Origin: Erysipelothrix rhusiopathiae
Lineage (GTDB): Bacteria > Bacillota_I > Bacilli_A > Erysipelotrichales > Erysipelotrichaceae
Reading direction: 5' to 3'
Assembly: GCA_902797585.1 (NCBI GenBank)
Contig: CADBTK010000251.1
Coordinates: forward strand, 1 to 5,673
Length of the DNA stretch: 5,673 nt
The position numbers and the translations under genes are program-made. The notes below the pieces were generated by a model, which did not search any database, had not been told where the DNA came from, and saw only the letters and a list, made by a program, of their open reading frames with translations. Shown one piece after another: positions 1 to 5,673 of this stretch; the first letter of the stretch is position 1; each line of letters opens with the position of its first letter.

Positions 1-677
1 TCAGTTTGACGATCGGCTCGTAAGTCTTCATCACGGAAACAACGAGCAAATTGATAATAACGTTCCAATCCACTAATCATCAATAATTGTTTATACAATT
101 GCGGAGATTGTGGCAAAGCATAAAAGGAACCTGGGTGTACACGACTTGGTACCAAGTAATCACGAGCTCCTTCTGGTGTACTTTTCCCTAACATTGGCGT
201 TTCTACTTCAATAAAGTCATGATCATCTAAGTATTGACGCATACTACGACTAATTTGATGACGCATTTTTAATTTTTCTTGCATCATAGGACGACGTAAG
301 TCTAGATAACGATATTCTAAACGTGTATCTTCCAAAGCATCGGTTTGATCGGCTATAATCAATGGAGTTGTCTTCGCATCATTAATAATTGTACAATCAC
401 TCACTTGTACTTCTACATCTCCGGTTGCTAGATCTGGATTAACATCTTTACGTGCTACAACATTTCCACTGACTTGAATAACGTATTCATTTTTGATGTC
501 TTTGGTTTTTTCTGCAAAACTTTCATCAAAGACCAATTGACAAATTCCAGTACGATCTCGTAAGTCAATAAAGACAAGTTGTCCAAAGTTACGCTTTTTA
601 GCAACCCATCCAATTAATTGGACTTGTTGACCAACATGTTCTTTTCTTAATTTTCCATTTTCAATTGTTCGCATCAT
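1..677 (-). CDS. aspS: Aspartate--tRNA ligase (AspRS), 3' end cut by window
   Basis: Class IIb synthetase that charges tRNA-Asp. The first 225 codons are present; the rest lies beyond the left edge. Residues 1 to about 105 are the OB-fold anticodon-binding domain ([20 protein letters not shown] at 35-44). [11 protein letters not shown] (120-130) leads into the catalytic domain, then motif 1 around FIEVETPML (155-163), [14 protein letters not shown] (166-179), [13 protein letters not shown] (188-200) and motif 2 [14 protein letters not shown] (211-224). The motif 2 arginine and class IIb features are intact. The bacterial GAD insertion and motif 3 would be outside. Two adjacent ATGs (677 and 674) are possible starts: the first overlaps the hisS stop as ATGA, and AAGGTGA (690-684) lies 6 or 9 nt upstream, so both are compatible. 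It is the second synthetase under the T-box, whose best specifier reads Asp. Confidence 0.97.
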   Translation of the reverse strand, partial: MMRTIENGKLRKEHVGQQVQLIGWVAKKRNFGQLVFIDLRDRTGICQLVFDESFAEKTKDIKNEYVIQVSGNVVARKDVNPDLATGDVEVQVSDCTIINDAKTTPLIIADQTDALEDTRLEYRYLDLRRPMMQEKLKMRHQISRSMRQYLDDHDFIEVETPMLGKSTPEGARDYLVPSRVHPGSFYALPQSPQLYKQLLMISGLERYYQFARCFRDEDLRADRQT

Positions 678-1963
678 TTCGCATCACCTTCCAAAAACTT
701 TTGATCCATATACGCAATTAAATCTTTTTGAGCAATTGTATCTTGCGTTTTCGCTTGAATATCTTTAATCGTAATGGTTTTATCTTCCATTTCTTTTTTT
801 CCAATTAATAAGGCAAATTCAGCTCTATTTCGGTCAACGGCTTTAAATTGTCCTTTAAAAGAACGATTCATCATATCCATATCACTACTATACCCATTGT
901 TTCTTAATTCAATACATGTTTGGAATGCATAATCTTTAGCAGCTGCATCTAAACACATAACGTAGGTATCTAAACTAGGTTTTTCACTCAAATGAATGCC
1001 TTCTGCTTCTAAAGCAATCAATAAGCGTTCCATTCCTAATGCCCATCCAATACCACTCATACCTTCTGGTCCTCCATAATATGGAATTAAACCATCATAA
1101 CGACCACCAGCTAGAATAGTAGATTGACTACCCATCTCATCATTTACTGAAACTATTTCAAAGACTGTATGCGTATAATAATCCAATCCACGCACCAATC
1201 CTTCATCTACTTCGTATGGGATTTCCATCTCTTCTAATAAACGAATTACCGTATTAAAATATTCTTTACTTTCTTCATTTAGATAATCGGTAATATTAGG
1301 TGCATCTTTCATGTAATCTTTATCATGATCGACTTTACAATCTAAAATACGTAAAGGATTTTGTTGGTAACGACGTTTACAATCCGTACATAAATCATCT
1401 AAATGTGGTTGGAAATATTCTTTTAATGCTTCACGATAAGCACTACGTGATGCATCATCTCCTAATGTATTAAGACATACTTTGATATCTTGAATTCCTA
1501 AAGACATCAAAATGGAATATCCTAAAATAATGGTTTCTACATCAATATAAGGAGACTTTTCTCCTAATGCTTCTACTCCAAATTGATTGAATAGACGTAA
1601 GCGTCCTTTTTGTGGACGTTCATGACGAGCCATTGGACCCATGTAATACATTTTGACTGGTAAATCCGGATTGGCATACATTTTATTTTCGACAAAACTA
1701 CGCACAACACCAGCTGTCCCCTCTGGTCTAAGAGTGATCGATGTTTTTGAATTTTGCGCTTGGAATGTATACATTTCTTTATTCACCATATCGCTTGAAT
1801 CATTTTCTCTTTTAAACACATTGGTATGTTCAAACATAGGTGTACGAATTTCATCGTAATTGTACATCGAACAAAACGTACGGAAAATTTCTTCTAATTT
1901 TTGCCATTGTACAGATTGTTGAGGTAGGATGTCTTGACACCCTCTTGGAATTTGATAGGCCAT
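674..1963 (-). CDS. hisS: Histidine--tRNA ligase (HisRS)
   Basis: Class II aminoacyl-tRNA synthetase that charges tRNA-His, a cytosolic homodimer. From the ATG at 1963 the protein is 429 residues, normal for bacterial HisRS. It begins [13 protein letters not shown], the usual N-terminus. Motif 1 is the [14 protein letters not shown] region (37-50); LRPEGTAG (78-84) precedes motif 2, seen as [23 protein letters not shown] (112-134). A Cys pair C-T-D-C (192-195) and NPLRILDCK (202-210) lie in the insertion domain. The histidine-specific HisA motif is LVRGLDYY (256-263) and HisB is GGRYDGL (286-292). Motif 3 is [12 protein letters not shown] (304-315). The C-terminal anticodon-binding domain follows (about 330-425). 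The gene lies downstream of a T-box, and its TGA stop overlaps the aspS ATG (ATGA), indicating co-transcription and probable translational coupling. A longer frame starting at GTG 2026 only translates leader RNA and is not the real protein. Confidence 0.97.
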   Translation of the reverse strand: MAYQIPRGCQDILPQQSVQWQKLEEIFRTFCSMYNYDEIRTPMFEHTNVFKRENDSSDMVNKEMYTFQAQNSKTSITLRPEGTAGVVRSFVENKMYANPDLPVKMYYMGPMARHERPQKGRLRLFNQFGVEALGEKSPYIDVETIILGYSILMSLGIQDIKVCLNTLGDDASRSAYREALKEYFQPHLDDLCTDCKRRYQQNPLRILDCKVDHDKDYMKDAPNITDYLNEESKEYFNTVIRLLEEMEIPYEVDEGLVRGLDYYTHTVFEIVSVNDEMGSQSTILAGGRYDGLIPYYGGPEGMSGIGWALGMERLLIALEAEGIHLSEKPSLDTYVMCLDAAAKDYAFQTCIELRNNGYSSDMDMMNRSFKGQFKAVDRNRAEFALLIGKKEMEDKTITIKDIQAKTQDTIAQKDLIAYMDQKFLEGDAK

Positions 1964-1970
1964 AGTTTTT

Positions 1971-1976
1971 CCTCCT
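1971..1976 (-). promoter_or_regulatory. Shine-Dalgarno fixing the hisS start
   Basis: AGGAGG (1976-1971) lies 7 nt before the ATG at 1963. It sets the hisS start there rather than at an in-frame GTG at 2026, which is part of the T-box sequence itself. The site lies just beyond the terminator U tract. Confidence 0.93.
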
Positions 1977-1984
1977 AAAAAAAT

Positions 1985-2008
1985 AAAAAACGCCCTTATA
2001 TAAGGACG
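1985..2008 (-). terminator. T-box-controlled intrinsic terminator
   Basis: CGUCCUU (2008-2002) pairs with AAGGGCG (1997-1991) around an AUAU loop, one pair being U-G, followed by six U residues (1990-1985) and further U-rich sequence. It lies 20 to 45 nt upstream of the hisS ATG and competes with the antiterminator for the CCUU strand. Since the clear promoter is upstream of yebC, this is also the predicted 3' end of the yebC-only mRNA. Confidence 0.92.
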
Positions 2009-2029
2009 TATAATACGCGGTACCACCTT
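2002..2029 (-). promoter_or_regulatory. T-box sequence and antiterminator
   Basis: The transcript reads AAGG-UGGUACC-GCGUA-UUA-UACGU-CCUU. This gives helix A1 (AAGG/CCUU), the 7-nt bulge UGGUACC that pairs with the free NCCA end of uncharged tRNA, and helix A2 (GCGUA/UACGU). The strand UACGUCCUU is shared with the terminator stem, so the two structures exclude each other. The fourth bulge base is U, which pairs with a discriminator A or wobbles with G, but not with the C73 of bacterial tRNA-His. Confidence 0.92.
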
Positions 2030-2184
2030 ACTTTATATCCAAAATGGATATACACTCAAGGTCTTAACGCGACCAACGATCAGACTTTTGATCTGATGCC
2101 TCCAAAGCGTCCTGATTATCATTGTTGGAAACATTTCACCAAAATTGTTTCTCTCTATACAACAATTAATATCAGCTCTTTTTC

Positions 2185-2916
2185 TTAGGCTTCTGTATTT
2201 AAGTTTTCAACGTTGTGATATACATTTTGTACATCATCTACATCATCCAATAATGTAATCAAACGTTGGAATAATTCTTTATCGTCTCCTTCTAAAGAGA
2301 CCATTTCATTTGCGACCATTCTTGCTTCAAAGACTTCGAATTTCACTTCTGGAATTAATTTTTCAATGACTTCTTTCGCATCTTCTAATTGAGTAGGATC
2401 CACTGTAATAGTCATGTATCCATCTTCAATTTCGATTTCTTTTAAATCGATTTCTGCATCTAATAAAGCTTCCATCATCGCATCTTCATCTTCGTATTGA
2501 ATAACGATAACTCCTAAATGTTCATATCCGAAAGATACAGAACCACCAACTCCTAATTTCGCTTTTGCTTTGTTGAAACAAGCACGTAAACTAGAAATAG
2601 TACGGTTTGCATTATCTGTTAAACAATCGATAATAATTGTTGAACCACCGTTTCCAAATCCTTCATAACGAGCCGCATTATAACTTTCATCTGCACTTGA
2701 TTTGGCTTTTTCAATTGCACGTTTAATAACATCAGCAGGAACATTGTTCGCTTTAGCACGTTCAATTGCTTTTTTCAAAGTTTGGTTCATATCTGGGTCT
2801 GGATCCCCATTTTTAGCAGCTACCAAAATTTCTTTTGAGTAACGTGAATATATTTTTGCTTTTGCATTTGCGGTCTTTTGCATACTTGCCGCGCGGACTT
2901 CAAAATGTCTTCCCAT
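2185..2916 (-). CDS. yebC: YebC/PmpR/TACO1-family protein, YeeI (YebC2) type
   Basis: A 243-residue protein covering the full YebC family. Visible landmarks are the N-terminal MGR start and helical region with IYSRYSKEILVAAKNGDPDPD (22-42), NVPADVIKRAIEKA (58-71), the hallmark YEGFGNGGSTIIID (84-97), the T-D-N-x-N-R stretch (100-105), GVGGSVSF (122-129) and the C-terminal DVDDVQNVYHNV (225-236). The N-terminus is closer to Bacillus subtilis YeeI than to E. coli YebC. The family was long annotated as transcriptional regulators, but mitochondrial TACO1 and recent work on bacterial members point to aiding translation, notably through proline-rich stretches; that role is taken from the family, not shown here. 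A Shine-Dalgarno-like AGGTGGTGA sits about 5 nt before the ATG at 2916. A strong promoter lies just upstream. The stop codon directly adjoins, and probably takes part in, the T-box controlling hisS-aspS. Confidence 0.95.
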   Translation of the reverse strand: MGRHFEVRAASMQKTANAKAKIYSRYSKEILVAAKNGDPDPDMNQTLKKAIERAKANNVPADVIKRAIEKAKSSADESYNAARYEGFGNGGSTIIIDCLTDNANRTISSLRACFNKAKAKLGVGGSVSFGYEHLGVIVIQYEDEDAMMEALLDAEIDLKEIEIEDGYMTITVDPTQLEDAKEVIEKLIPEVKFEVFEARMVANEMVSLEGDDKELFQRLITLLDDVDDVQNVYHNVENLNTEA

Positions 2917-2942
2917 TGTTTCACCACCTAAATTTCTTTACT

Positions 2943-2971
2943 AGTATATCAGTCTAAACTTTATTTTTCAA
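2943..2971 (-). promoter_or_regulatory. Extended -10 promoter for yebC (and hisS-aspS)
   Basis: The minus strand has TTGAAA (2971-2966), a 17-nt spacer, then TATACT (2948-2943). The TG dinucleotide (2951-2950) one base before the -10 makes an extended -10 element. The -35 box lies inside the last phoH codons and the spacer contains the phoH stop. Predicted transcription start is near 2936, giving a leader of about 20 nt. This is the only clear promoter I found between phoH and aspS, so it probably drives yebC and, through the T-box, hisS-aspS. Confidence 0.82.
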
Positions 2972-3920
2972 TCTCCGCATAGCGTTCAATTATTTTTTGA
3001 ACTAGCGGGTTTCTTACTACGTCATCTTGCGATAAATGAATCAAAGAAATACTTGGAATTCCTTTTAATAATCGAACAGCTTCAATTAATCCAGAATCCG
3101 CTTTTTTAATTAAATCAATTTGAGAAACATCTCCATTGATAATCATTTTTGTATTTTGACCCATTCGTGTTAAAAACATCTTCATTTGGCTACGAGTGGA
3201 GTTTTGTGCTTCATCTAAAATGACGACACTATTAGAAAGTGTTCGACCTCGCATAAAAGCTAGTGGAGCAATCTCAATCACTTGTTTTTCCATGAGTCGT
3301 TCTACAGTTTCTACTCCCAACATTTCATATAAAGCATCATATAGAGGGCGTAAATATGGATCTACTTTTTCCTTCATATCTCCTGGTAAAAAACCTAACG
3401 ACTCTCCTGCTTCTACAGCAGGACGAGTTAAGATAATCTTTTCTATCTTTTCTGCTTTTAATAAACTCACAGCGTAAGTAACTGCTAGATAGGTTTTTCC
3501 AGTACCAGCAACCCCAGTGGCAAAGATAATGTCATTATGTCTTAATGCATCACAAAAAATGGCTTGTCCTAATGTTTTAGGATAGATAATCTTTCCATTT
3601 TTAGTTTTCCCAACTGGTTCTAATTGATGAATATTAAATTGGGATAAGCGATGTGTTTTAGCTAAAGAGATAAAGTAAGTAATATCTTGTTCACTTAAAT
3701 GATGATGCGTATCAATCATTTCAAAACAAGTATCCACTACTTCTTTGATTAAATCTTTCAAATCGGTTTGTTCAAACTTTAACGTATGATTACGCATAAT
3801 GAAATCAACTTTAAAATGTTTCTTTAAAACAGATAAATTCGAATCATCTACACCTACAAACATTTGAATGTTTTCATAGCTTTGATCACTATAATCCAAT
3901 GAAATGTAATCCAATTTCAT
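2961..3920 (-). CDS. phoH: PhoH-family P-loop ATPase (PhoH/YbeZ-like)
   Basis: A 319-residue protein of the usual length for bacterial PhoH/YbeZ proteins, cytosolic P-loop NTPases related to superfamily 1 helicases and linked to RNA and ribosome metabolism, often with the endoribonuclease YbeY. Residues 1 to about 100 form the variable N-terminal region. The ATPase domain shows Walker A GVAGTGKT (136-143), the family motif LTRPAVEAGESLGFLPGD (164-181), Walker B VVILDEAQN (232-240), NGDVSQIDL (262-270), and a C-terminal D-D-V-V-R-N segment whose R303 is the likely arginine-finger or sensor residue. No key residue is missing. The gene follows rpsU and an intrinsic terminator. Its last codons hold the -35 box of the yebC promoter. 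ybeY, a frequent downstream partner in Bacillota, is not here. The start may be TTG at 3914 rather than ATG at 3920, because the AGGAGG is only 1 nt from the ATG. The exact cellular role of the family remains unsettled. Confidence 0.95.
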   Translation of the reverse strand: MKLDYISLDYSDQSYENIQMFVGVDDSNLSVLKKHFKVDFIMRNHTLKFEQTDLKDLIKEVVDTCFEMIDTHHHLSEQDITYFISLAKTHRLSQFNIHQLEPVGKTKNGKIIYPKTLGQAIFCDALRHNDIIFATGVAGTGKTYLAVTYAVSLLKAEKIEKIILTRPAVEAGESLGFLPGDMKEKVDPYLRPLYDALYEMLGVETVERLMEKQVIEIAPLAFMRGRTLSNSVVILDEAQNSTRSQMKMFLTRMGQNTKMIINGDVSQIDLIKKADSGLIEAVRLLKGIPSISLIHLSQDDVVRNPLVQKIIERYAEIEK

Positions 3921-3921
3921 T

Positions 3922-3927
3922 CCTCCT
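3922..3927 (-). promoter_or_regulatory. Shine-Dalgarno of phoH, unusually close to the ATG
   Basis: AGGAGG (3927-3922) is a full-strength Shine-Dalgarno, but only one base (A3921) separates it from the ATG at 3920. The in-frame TTG at 3914-3912, the third codon, sits at an ideal 7-nt spacing. The site therefore argues that translation may start at TTG, giving a protein two residues shorter, or that the ATG is used with poor geometry. Confidence 0.7.
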
Positions 3928-3929
3928 AT

Positions 3930-3954
3930 AAAAAAATCTGCATTTCTGCAGATT
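3930..3954 (-). terminator. Intrinsic terminator between rpsU and phoH
   Basis: The minus strand reads AATCTGCA, a GAAA tetraloop, TGCAGATT, then a run of T: a perfect 8-bp stem followed by a U tract (seven U in all, two of them in the stem). It starts 3 nt after the rpsU stop codon, and its U tract ends 2 nt before the phoH Shine-Dalgarno. A promoter dedicated to phoH would have to overlap the hairpin and none is evident, so phoH probably depends on incomplete termination. Termination is predicted from structure only. Confidence 0.9.
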
Positions 3955-3956
3955 GT

Positions 3957-4136
3957 TTATTTTCCTCTACGTGCCTTACGTGCAGCTTCGGATTTTAATT
4001 TTCTGCGCACGCCTGGTTTTACATAGAATTCTCTTTTGCGGGCCTCAGCAAGGGTACCGTTACGAGATACTTGTCTTTTAAAACGACGTAAAGCGTCATC
4101 AAGTTCCTCGTTTTCTTTTACGACAACTTTTGGCAT
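3957..4136 (-). CDS. rpsU: 30S ribosomal protein S21
   Basis: Translating 4136-3957 gives a complete 59-residue protein starting [20 protein letters not shown] and ending in the basic tail AARKARRGK. This is the classic S21 pattern: short, very basic, with the N-terminal V-x-V-x-E-N-E-x-L-D-x-A-L-R-R-F-K-R signature and the central R-K-R-E-F-Y-x-K-P segment. S21 belongs to the small ribosomal subunit and sits near the 3' end of 16S rRNA, where it helps mRNA engagement during initiation. A purine-rich Shine-Dalgarno (GGGAGGG, 4150-4144) lies 7 nt before the ATG, so the start is well supported. A near-consensus promoter lies just upstream and an intrinsic terminator begins 3 nt after the stop codon, so rpsU can form its own short transcript. 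Conservation downstream of murE was not tested. Confidence 0.97.
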   Translation of the reverse strand: MPKVVVKENEELDDALRRFKRQVSRNGTLAEARKREFYVKPGVRRKLKSEAARKARRGK

Positions 4137-4168
4137 GGATCTTCCCTCCCTTCCTGAGTTACAAATTG

Positions 4169-4197
4169 ATTATAAATTACGGTTTATGAAAAATCAA
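4169..4197 (-). promoter_or_regulatory. Sigma-A-type promoter for rpsU
   Basis: On the minus strand, a -35 box TTGATT (4197-4192) and a perfect -10 box TATAAT (4174-4169) are separated by exactly 17 nt. The expected transcription start is near 4162, giving a leader of about 26 nt before the rpsU ATG. The promoter fills most of the 68-nt gap after the murE stop codon. I see no terminator in that gap, so read-through from murE may add to rpsU transcription. The match is near consensus; activity is inferred. Confidence 0.85.
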
Positions 4198-4204
4198 TCA
4201 TTTA

Positions 4205-5673
4205 TTAGTTTTCTTCACTGTTTGAATGATTATATAAAGAATCAATACATTCTTTTACAATGACATTGTCTCCTAGATATGGACTTCGACCATTCTCACG
4301 ATACATAAATGGTTCATCCCCTTTACCTAGAATTAAGACAACATCTCCATCATTGGCTGATTCAATTGCTTGTCGAATCGCCTCTTGACGATCATCAATA
4401 AATAAGTTAGATGTATCTTTAATTCCTTCTCGGATTTGTTCGGCAATCGCATAAGCACTTTCATCTCGTGGATCATCTTCTGTCAAGATAATGAAGTCAC
4501 AATACTTGGTTGCTAATTCACCAAAGACTTTTCGTTTATCAATGTCTCGTTTTCCAGCAGATCCAAAGACAGAAATAACTTTATGTTGCTCACCAGCAAT
4601 TTGACGACCAAATTCCATAATCTTTTCCATTCCATCTGGTGTATGGGCAAAATCGACAATGACATGGAACGGTTGTCCACAATCGATTTGTTCCATTCTT
4701 CCCTCAATTTGAGGTAAGTTTGCAGCCGCTTTAATAATGGTTGGTAAATCCATTCCTGTTTGATGTAATGCGGAAATAGCAGCTAGTAAGTTATAAACAT
4801 TATAAGTGGCTACTAGATTAGTAGTAACTGGATAAATCTCTTGTCCTACCACTAAATCAAATTTCGATTGATTACTAGAAAGAACTAAATTAGTTGCTCG
4901 ATAATCACATTCATTTTCAATTCCATAAGAAATAACTTTTGCGATCGAAGAATCTTTTAAATCATCAAATTTTTCTTCATCGGCATTTAGAATAGAAACA
5001 CCATCTTCTTTGACTAATTTTTTAAATAAAATGGTTTTTGCTTCATAATAGCTTTCCATTGTTCCATGAAAATCTAAATGATCATAAGTAAAATTGGTAA
5101 AGATAGCGGCATCAAAACGAATGGAATCTACACGACGTTGAGCTAATCCATGACTAGATACTTCCAAAGCACAAGACTTTGTTCCAGCAGCTACCATATC
5201 GGCTAATGTCTCATGTAAAAATAAGACATCTGGTGTAGTTAAATTAGGTAATAGTTTCGTATTTCCATATTCAATAGAAATAGTTCCAATATAACCGCAA
5301 GATTCATATTGATCGCGAATATGTTTAATGATATTAGCAATCGTACTTTTTCCATTGGTACCAGTAATACCATACATAGTCATTTTATCTGCTGGTTTCC
5401 CATAGAAAATACGAGCACATTGATTTAAAGCTTCTACAACATCTTGTACTTTGATATAAATGACACCATCTTTAATAGTATTGGAATCCAAATCATTGGA
5501 ATGAACGATACACACTGCTCCATTTTCGATGGCTTGATCAATAAAATCATGTCCATCAAAAGAGATCCCTGGCATACAGAAATACATGTCGCCTTTTTTT
5601 ACCGTATGAGAATCACTAGATAAGCCACGAATATCTGTAGTCGGAGCGTTTTTAATCATCTTACTTAAGCGCA
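4205..5673 (-). CDS. murE: UDP-N-acetylmuramoyl-L-alanyl-D-glutamate--third-residue amino acid ligase (MurE), 5' end probably outside window
   Basis: Cytoplasmic ATP-dependent Mur ligase that adds the third amino acid (meso-DAP or L-Lys) to UDP-MurNAc-L-Ala-D-Glu. Numbering from the ATG at 5659 (484 residues): N-terminal UDP-binding domain with GLSSDS (12-17) and FDGHDFI (34-40); P-loop GITGTNGKST (97-106); TTPDV (141-145); EVSSHGLAQRRV (166-177); TNFTYDHLDFHGT followed by YYEAK, with K208 as the expected carbamylated lysine; TYNVYN (285-290); DFAHTPDG (336-343); GSAGKRD (366-372); DDPR (395-398); GKGDEP (445-450). The frame stays open from the ATG at 5659 to the window edge (R-L-S-K precedes it). 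That ATG has no usable Shine-Dalgarno, and the residues before it look like normal MurE N-terminal sequence, so the true start is probably just outside. Substrate choice is unclear: DDPR resembles the DAP-type DNPR, but the C-terminal GRSPYLGD segment looks closer to Lys-adding enzymes. Family assignment is very secure. Confidence 0.96.
   Translation of the reverse strand, partial: RLSKMIKNAPTTDIRGLSSDSHTVKKGDMYFCMPGISFDGHDFIDQAIENGAVCIVHSNDLDSNTIKDGVIYIKVQDVVEALNQCARIFYGKPADKMTMYGITGTNGKSTIANIIKHIRDQYESCGYIGTISIEYGNTKLLPNLTTPDVLFLHETLADMVAAGTKSCALEVSSHGLAQRRVDSIRFDAAIFTNFTYDHLDFHGTMESYYEAKTILFKKLVKEDGVSILNADEEKFDDLKDSSIAKVISYGIENECDYRATNLVLSSNQSKFDLVVGQEIYPVTTNLVATYNVYNLLAAISALHQTGMDLPTIIKAAANLPQIEGRMEQIDCGQPFHVIVDFAHTPDGMEKIMEFGRQIAGEQHKVISVFGSAGKRDIDKRKVFGELATKYCDFIILTEDDPRDESAYAIAEQIREGIKDTSNLFIDDRQEAIRQAIESANDGDVVLILGKGDEPFMYRENGRSPYLGDNVIVKECIDSLYNHSNSEEN

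Larger units (their letters stand above)
1977..2190 (-). promoter_or_regulatory. T-box riboswitch leader of hisS-aspS
   Basis: A tRNA-sensing leader that tests tRNA aminoacylation and decides between termination and read-through. Landmarks in transcript order: possible basal helix GCCU (2190-2187) with AGGC (2101-2098); AAAG/CUUU (2181-2178 with 2107-2104); CUGAU/AUCAG (2175-2171 with 2116-2112); AUUGUUG/CAACAAU (2166-2160 with 2127-2121); the AGAGAG AG-bulge element (2156-2151); GAAACA/UGUUUC capped by a loop with GGUGAAA (2140-2134). These make a compact Stem I. Then come the conserved-type UUUGGAG, a hairpin (2097-2079), GGUC/GACC enclosing GCGUUAA (2074-2060), a 7-bp hairpin (2052-2034), the T-box sequence and a terminator. 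The likely specifier is GAC (2111-2109), an Asp codon, in the 3' strand of a small internal loop. No elaborate Stem II is evident. Class identity is very secure; specifier and exact 5' boundary are less so. Confidence 0.93.

Noticed and set aside
1653..1859. Plus-strand open frame of 68 codons opposite hisS.
   Set aside because: It lies wholly inside hisS in antisense, has no ribosome binding site or recognisable domain, and is a frame shadow.
1964..2026. N-terminal extension of hisS starting at GTG 2026 (21 extra residues).
   Set aside because: The GTG is part of the conserved T-box GGTGGTACC, and the extension reads through the antiterminator, terminator and Shine-Dalgarno. HisRS homology begins at AYQIPRG after ATG 1963, which has a well-spaced AGGAGG.
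2079..2097. Hairpin AUCAGAU-CAAAA-GUCUGAU as a separate terminator.
   Set aside because: No U tract follows it; it lies between Stem I and the antiterminator and is better read as part of the T-box leader.
2182..2210. Possible promoter TTGAAA-N17-TAAGAA at the end of yebC for hisS-aspS.
   Set aside because: The -10 box is poor and lacks an extended TG. Initiation about 7 nt later would remove the 5' strand of T-box Stem I and disable the riboswitch.
3196..3477. Plus-strand open frame of 93 codons opposite phoH.
   Set aside because: Antisense to the Walker B to Walker A core of PhoH; composition mirrors the real gene and no family is recognisable.
4036..4263. Plus-strand open frame of 75 codons opposite rpsU and the murE end.
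   Set aside because: It crosses the whole rpsU promoter and much of rpsU in antisense. The complementary strand carries an unmistakable S21 protein.
4513..4707. Minus-strand 64-codon frame inside murE.
   Set aside because: An alternate-frame shadow within conserved MurE coding sequence, with no start signal.
5659..5673. ATG at 5659 as the definite murE start.
   Set aside because: No Shine-Dalgarno at proper spacing, and the frame is open to the window edge with plausible MurE residues, so the start is probably outside.

Overview
The window is AT-rich, and every gene I can support lies on the minus strand, so the genes read from right to left. Intrinsic terminators, strong AGGAGG-type ribosome binding sites and a T-box riboswitch point to a low-GC Gram-positive bacterium (Bacillota). 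The YeeI-type YebC, the hisS-aspS pair and the MurE signatures fit a Bacilli or Erysipelotrichia-like relative, but the genus cannot be fixed from this sequence. All genes are housekeeping genes. I see no mobile element, CRISPR array, phage gene or toxin system.

Layout in transcription order: (1) murE, the peptidoglycan stem-peptide ligase, probably entering from beyond the right edge (5673 to 4205). (2) A 68-nt gap with a near-consensus promoter, then rpsU for ribosomal protein S21 (4136-3957), too short to stand out in simple ORF scans. (3) An intrinsic terminator (3954-3930) almost touching the Shine-Dalgarno of phoH, a PhoH-family ATPase (3920-2961). (4) A TTGAAA-N17-TATACT extended -10 promoter overlapping the phoH stop codon, then yebC (2916-2185). 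(5) A T-box leader (about 2190-1977) filling the yebC-hisS gap. (6) hisS (1963-674), overlapping by 4 nt with aspS, which is cut by the left edge.

The genes serve translation and its quality (S21, YebC, HisRS, AspRS), RNA or ribosome metabolism (PhoH) and cell-wall synthesis (MurE). The best regulatory story is at yebC-T-box-hisS-aspS. I see one clear promoter, upstream of yebC. The base of T-box Stem I can be drawn through the last yebC codon and stop codon. The T-box terminator would then end a yebC-only transcript when tRNA is charged, and allow a yebC-hisS-aspS transcript when it is not. The likely specifier is GAC (Asp), and the antiterminator bulge UGGU does not fit tRNA-His. A second break point is the terminator between rpsU and phoH, where phoH appears to depend on read-through.

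No wholly new system is evident. The points worth checking are the T-box/stop-codon overlap, the Asp-type control of a hisS-first operon, the rpsU/phoH terminator, a possible TTG start for phoH, and a MurE with mixed substrate-specificity signatures.
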